Below are positions 6,428-8,650 of a stretch of 8,650 bases of DNA, piece by piece. The notes under the pieces are model-generated. The model ran no database searches. It was not told the origin of the DNA and saw only the letters and a program-made list of their open reading frames with translations. Position 1 is the first letter of the stretch, and each line of letters starts with the position of its first letter. The DNA comes from Sulfurovum sp. (GTDB lineage Bacteria > Campylobacterota > Campylobacteria > Campylobacterales > Sulfurovaceae): contig DYMW01000040.1 in the NCBI GenBank assembly GCA_020721385.1, positions 1-8,650 on the forward strand, in the 5' to 3' direction. A program made the translations under genes and the position numbers.

Positions 6428-8080
6428 TTATGTTCGTTCTGAAATTCTTTTTTTACAGGCAGAGACATCCATGCAAAACATCCCTTTACCTTTTTTGGCA
6501 GCTTTTAACTCTTCTATAATCTCATGACCACACTTTTTACAGACACTGGTTGCATCAATTTTTAGAGTTTCAGCCACCACAGGTTCTGGACGCATGGCAG
6601 GGAAAAGAAGTACATCTCGAATGGCATGTTGGTTGGTTAACATCATCACGAGTCTATCAATCCCAATTCCTTCACCAGCTGTTGGTGTCATGGCATGAGA
6701 AAGAGCGGTTACAAAGTCAGTATCCATGTGCATCGCTTCATCGTCACCTGTTGCCTCGTTGGCATCCACTTGTGCTTTAAATCGTTCATATTGGTCAATT
6801 GGGTCATTAAGTTCTGAGAAACCATTGGCAATCTCTTTTCCTGCCATAAAGAGTTCGAAACGCTCTGTAATTTCAGGGTTTTCATCATTTCTTCGTGCCA
6901 AAGGAGAGATGTCAATAGGGTAGTCGGTAATAAAAGTAGGGTCAATCAGTTTTGCTTCTACGAATTCATCAAACAACTCTGCTTGTAGATAACCCAAGGT
7001 TGCATTCTCATCGACTTTAATGTGACGCTCTTTTAGATATGCCAATGTTTGCTCTCTATTTGTTGCTACTTCACGTGGCACACCACCAATCTCAACAATG
7101 GAGTCAATCCACGATATTTTTGCAAATGGGGTTGTAAAGTTAATCTCTATATCACCATAAGGAAGTGTTTTCTCTAGCTTTAGATTCTCAAAAAGATAAT
7201 CAAACAGCTCTTCAGTTATTTCCATAAGTTCAATATAGGTTTTATAAGCCCAATAGAACTCAATAGAGGTAAACTCAGGGTTGTGTGTTGCATCAATCCC
7301 TTCATTTCTAAAGTTTCTGTTAATTTCAAATACCGCTTCCATACCACCCACAATGAGCTTTTTTAGGTAAAGTTCAGGGGCAATTCTTAGGTATCTTTGA
7401 ACACCAAGTGCATTATGGTAGGTGGTAAAGGGTTTGGCATTGGCTCCACCAGGAATTGGGTGCATCATAGGCGTTTCAACTTCTAAAAATGCTTTGTTTT
7501 CAAAGAATCTTCTAATGAGAGAGACAATTTTTGAACGCATGATAAAAATCTCTTTGACCTCTCTGTTCATAATCATATCAAGGTAGCGTTTTCGGTATCG
7601 TGTCTCTTGGTCTTGGAGTCCATGAAATTTTTCAGGCAGAGGAGAAATGGCTTTAGAGACCATGTTGACTTCTAAACAGTGTAGGGTTAATTCACCTGTA
7701 CCTGTAACAAATGGATAGCCTACTGCTTCAACAATATCACCAACTTCAAAGAGTCTTTTAACGATATTGTTGTAGTAATTTTCAGGTAAATCATCTCTGT
7801 TGAAATAGACTTGAACAAGTCCATCATGGTCTTCTATTTTTGCAAAAGCAGCTTTTCCCATCACTCTTATGAATTTTAAACGACCCGTTAATCGGTATGT
7901 TTTGGTTTCATCTTTTTTCATCTCATTGGTTTCGATGTCGTGAATATACGCACATTCATTTAAAAATTGTGCAGAGGGTGTTCCCTTTTTAACTTGGTTT
8001 GGGTAAGGGTTAATCCCATTTTCTCTTAATGCTTCGGTTTTTTTTATTCGCTCTTGAATATATTGATTGTCAAATATCAA
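6428..8080 (-). CDS. lysS: Lysyl-tRNA synthetase, class II, with C-terminal four-Cys extension; TTG start
   Basis: This cytoplasmic enzyme attaches lysine to tRNA(Lys). Counting from the chosen start it has 550 residues, about 50 more than typical bacterial LysS. The N-terminal OB-fold anticodon-binding domain covers about 60-145 (TGRLKFIRVMGKAAFAKIED...). The class II core follows with motif 1 (FLEVETPMMHPIPGGANAKPF, about 198-218), motif 2 (FEINRNFRNEG...HNPEFTSIE, about 251-274) and motif 3 (GEGIGIDRLVMML, about 469-481). Family homology normally ends near LLFPAMRPE (491-499). Here about 51 residues follow, with CKKCGH (514-519) and later Cys536 and Cys542: a CxxC...Cx5C zinc-knuckle-like pattern. 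I choose TTG 8078-8080 as start because AGGAG (8086-8090) lies five bases upstream and the next residues (IFDNQYIQERIKKTEALRENGINPYPN) match the usual LysS N-terminus. The open frame upstream begins only with another TTG inside fur. The fur stop is 44 bp upstream, suggesting an operon. Confidence 0.95.
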   Translation of the reverse strand: MIFDNQYIQERIKKTEALRENGINPYPNQVKKGTPSAQFLNECAYIHDIETNEMKKDETKTYRLTGRLKFIRVMGKAAFAKIEDHDGLVQVYFNRDDLPENYYNNIVKRLFEVGDIVEAVGYPFVTGTGELTLHCLEVNMVSKAISPLPEKFHGLQDQETRYRKRYLDMIMNREVKEIFIMRSKIVSLIRRFFENKAFLEVETPMMHPIPGGANAKPFTTYHNALGVQRYLRIAPELYLKKLIVGGMEAVFEINRNFRNEGIDATHNPEFTSIEFYWAYKTYIELMEITEELFDYLFENLKLEKTLPYGDIEINFTTPFAKISWIDSIVEIGGVPREVATNREQTLAYLKERHIKVDENATLGYLQAELFDEFVEAKLIDPTFITDYPIDISPLARRNDENPEITERFELFMAGKEIANGFSELNDPIDQYERFKAQVDANEATGDDEAMHMDTDFVTALSHAMTPTAGEGIGIDRLVMMLTNQHAIRDVLLFPAMRPEPVVAETLKIDATSVCKKCGHEIIEELKAAKKGKGMFCMDVSACKKRISERT

Positions 8081-8085
8081 GGTTT

Positions 8086-8090
8086 CTCCT
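8086..8090 (-). promoter_or_regulatory. Shine-Dalgarno deciding the lysS TTG start
   Basis: On the minus strand this reads AGGAG, with five bases (AAACC) before the TTG at 8080-8078. It is the strongest SD in the window. It decides between this start and the longer open frame that would run into fur. Confidence 0.8.
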
Positions 8091-8124
8091 AAAGGTGTAT
8101 TTTGTTTGGGTTTTTTTATAAAAT

Positions 8125-8586
8125 TTAAGCGTCTTTTTTGGCTTGACAGGCTTGACAAATACCCGTTATTTTCATAATGTGATTGGTCATTTTGAAGTTA
8201 AATTTTCTAGCAATCTCTTCTTGTTGTTTTTCAATAATCTCATCGAAAAACTCAGCAATGTTTCCACATTTAAGGCAAACCAGATGGTCATGATGTTCGG
8301 TGAGTCCAAATTCGTATTTTTTGCCTTGGGTACCAAACGAGATAGAGCTTACAATGTGTGCATCTTCAAGAAGGGTGAGTGTACGATAAACCGTAGCAAT
8401 CCCAAGTTTGACCTCAGGATAGTATGCTTTGATTAAATTATAAATATCTTCAGGAGTAAAGTGTCCATCATTCTCATAGATAATTTTAAGAATAAGTTCT
8501 CTTTGTTTGGTATACTTTAAATTGTTTGATTTAAGTAAATTTTTAAAGTTATTTAAAACCTTCTCATAGCTTATTGTATTTGTCAT
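8125..8586 (-). CDS. fur: Ferric uptake regulator family protein (Fur)
   Basis: This 153-residue protein is a dimeric, metal-dependent DNA-binding regulator, typically repressing iron-uptake genes when Fe2+ is plentiful. The N-terminal winged helix spans about residues 10-90; LKYTKQRELILKII (23-36) and the recognition helix in GIATVYRTLTLLEDAHIV (62-79) are typical. The dimerisation domain carries the metal ligands: EHHDHLVCLKCG (97-108) with His98, His99, His101 and the first structural-zinc pair Cys104/Cys107, His136, and the second pair Cys144/Cys147. PerR and Zur have similar motifs; position before lysS and glyA, as in C. jejuni Cj0400, favours Fur. The start ATG 8584-8586 lies 6 bp after the preceding stop, with only a weak GGA upstream, so it is probably translated from a longer transcript. 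A clear Fur box was not found in front of it. Confidence 0.92.
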   Translation of the reverse strand: MTNTISYEKVLNNFKNLLKSNNLKYTKQRELILKIIYENDGHFTPEDIYNLIKAYYPEVKLGIATVYRTLTLLEDAHIVSSISFGTQGKKYEFGLTEHHDHLVCLKCGNIAEFFDEIIEKQQEEIARKFNFKMTNHIMKITGICQACQAKKDA

Positions 8587-8592
8587 AAATCA

Positions 8593-8650
8593 TTATTCCA
8601 TGCTTTCATTAATATCTTCGGACAGGTTATACTCTTCGAAAGGTGTTTTT
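8593..8650 (-). CDS. C-terminal end of an unidentified upstream gene (CvpA-family by position only)
   Basis: Eighteen sense codons and a TAA stop (8593-8595) are visible in one minus-strand frame; the other frames either stop early or read less like protein. The end is acidic (TPFEEYNLSEDINESME), like a disordered C-terminal tail. The gap to the fur ATG is 6 bp, which supports one operon. In C. jejuni the gene before fur is, as I recall, a CvpA (colicin V production) family gene (Cj0399). That is the only reason for the suggestion; the visible residues cannot identify the family. Confidence 0.55.
   Translation of the reverse strand, partial: KTPFEEYNLSEDINESME

Noticed and set aside
6550..6945. 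Short open frames on both strands within lysS
   Set aside because: lysS is continuous with all class II motifs here, so these are alternative-frame shadows.
8081..8158. 26-residue N-terminal extension of LysRS reaching into fur
   Set aside because: It begins with a TTG inside fur, without an SD, and its residues do not look like LysS; the TTG at 8080 with AGGAG fits the family N-terminus.
8143..8436. Plus-strand open frame opposite fur
   Set aside because: It is antisense to a well-supported gene and shows no recognisable protein features.
8577..8600. Possible Fur box (AATAATGATTTATG) at the fur start
   Set aside because: It matches the 19-bp Fur consensus only loosely, lies over the start codon and preceding gene end, and such AT-rich words are frequent here.

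Overview
The window looks like a chromosomal segment of a Campylobacterota (epsilonproteobacterial) bacterium. The DNA is AT-rich. The minus-strand order fur - lysS - glyA - small conserved gene - SPOR gene resembles the arrangement I recall from Campylobacter jejuni (Cj0400-Cj0404) and partly Helicobacter pylori (HP0182-HP0184). The plus-strand pair dnaB - comEC resembles H. pylori HP1362-HP1361. The genus cannot be fixed from this sequence; a Sulfurimonas/Sulfurovum/Sulfurospirillum-type organism is an inference. No mobile element, CRISPR array, tRNA or rRNA was seen.

Layout. Plus strand, 1-2328: the 3' end of dnaB (replicative helicase), a short comEC (DNA-uptake channel) and a rhomboid intramembrane protease that overlaps comEC by 4 bp (ATGA). 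This block ends in a perfect 19-bp inverted repeat (2321-2365) shared with the oncoming minus-strand unit. Minus strand, 8650 down to 2367: the last 18 codons of an unidentified gene (position suggests CvpA family), fur, lysS, glyA, a DUF1882-like small gene, a membrane-anchored SPOR-domain protein, and trpE. Gaps are small (3-76 bp), so this is probably one long unit with internal promoters before glyA and before the SPOR gene.

How the genes work together. Most are housekeeping: metal-responsive regulation (Fur), lysyl-tRNA charging (LysRS), one-carbon/glycine metabolism (SHMT), envelope/peptidoglycan binding (SPOR) and the first step of tryptophan synthesis (TrpE). The physical grouping is better explained by conserved synteny than by a shared pathway. 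The plus-strand genes join replication, natural transformation and membrane proteolysis.

No clearly new defence or mobile system is visible. The points most worth a second look are: a roughly 50-residue C-terminal extension of LysRS carrying a four-cysteine, zinc-knuckle-like pattern; two genes that must start at TTG (lysS, with a strong SD, and the DUF1882-like gene, with none); the rhomboid protease translationally coupled to ComEC; a charged insertion in the DnaB C-terminal region; and trpE lying away from any trpG, directly behind a SPOR gene.
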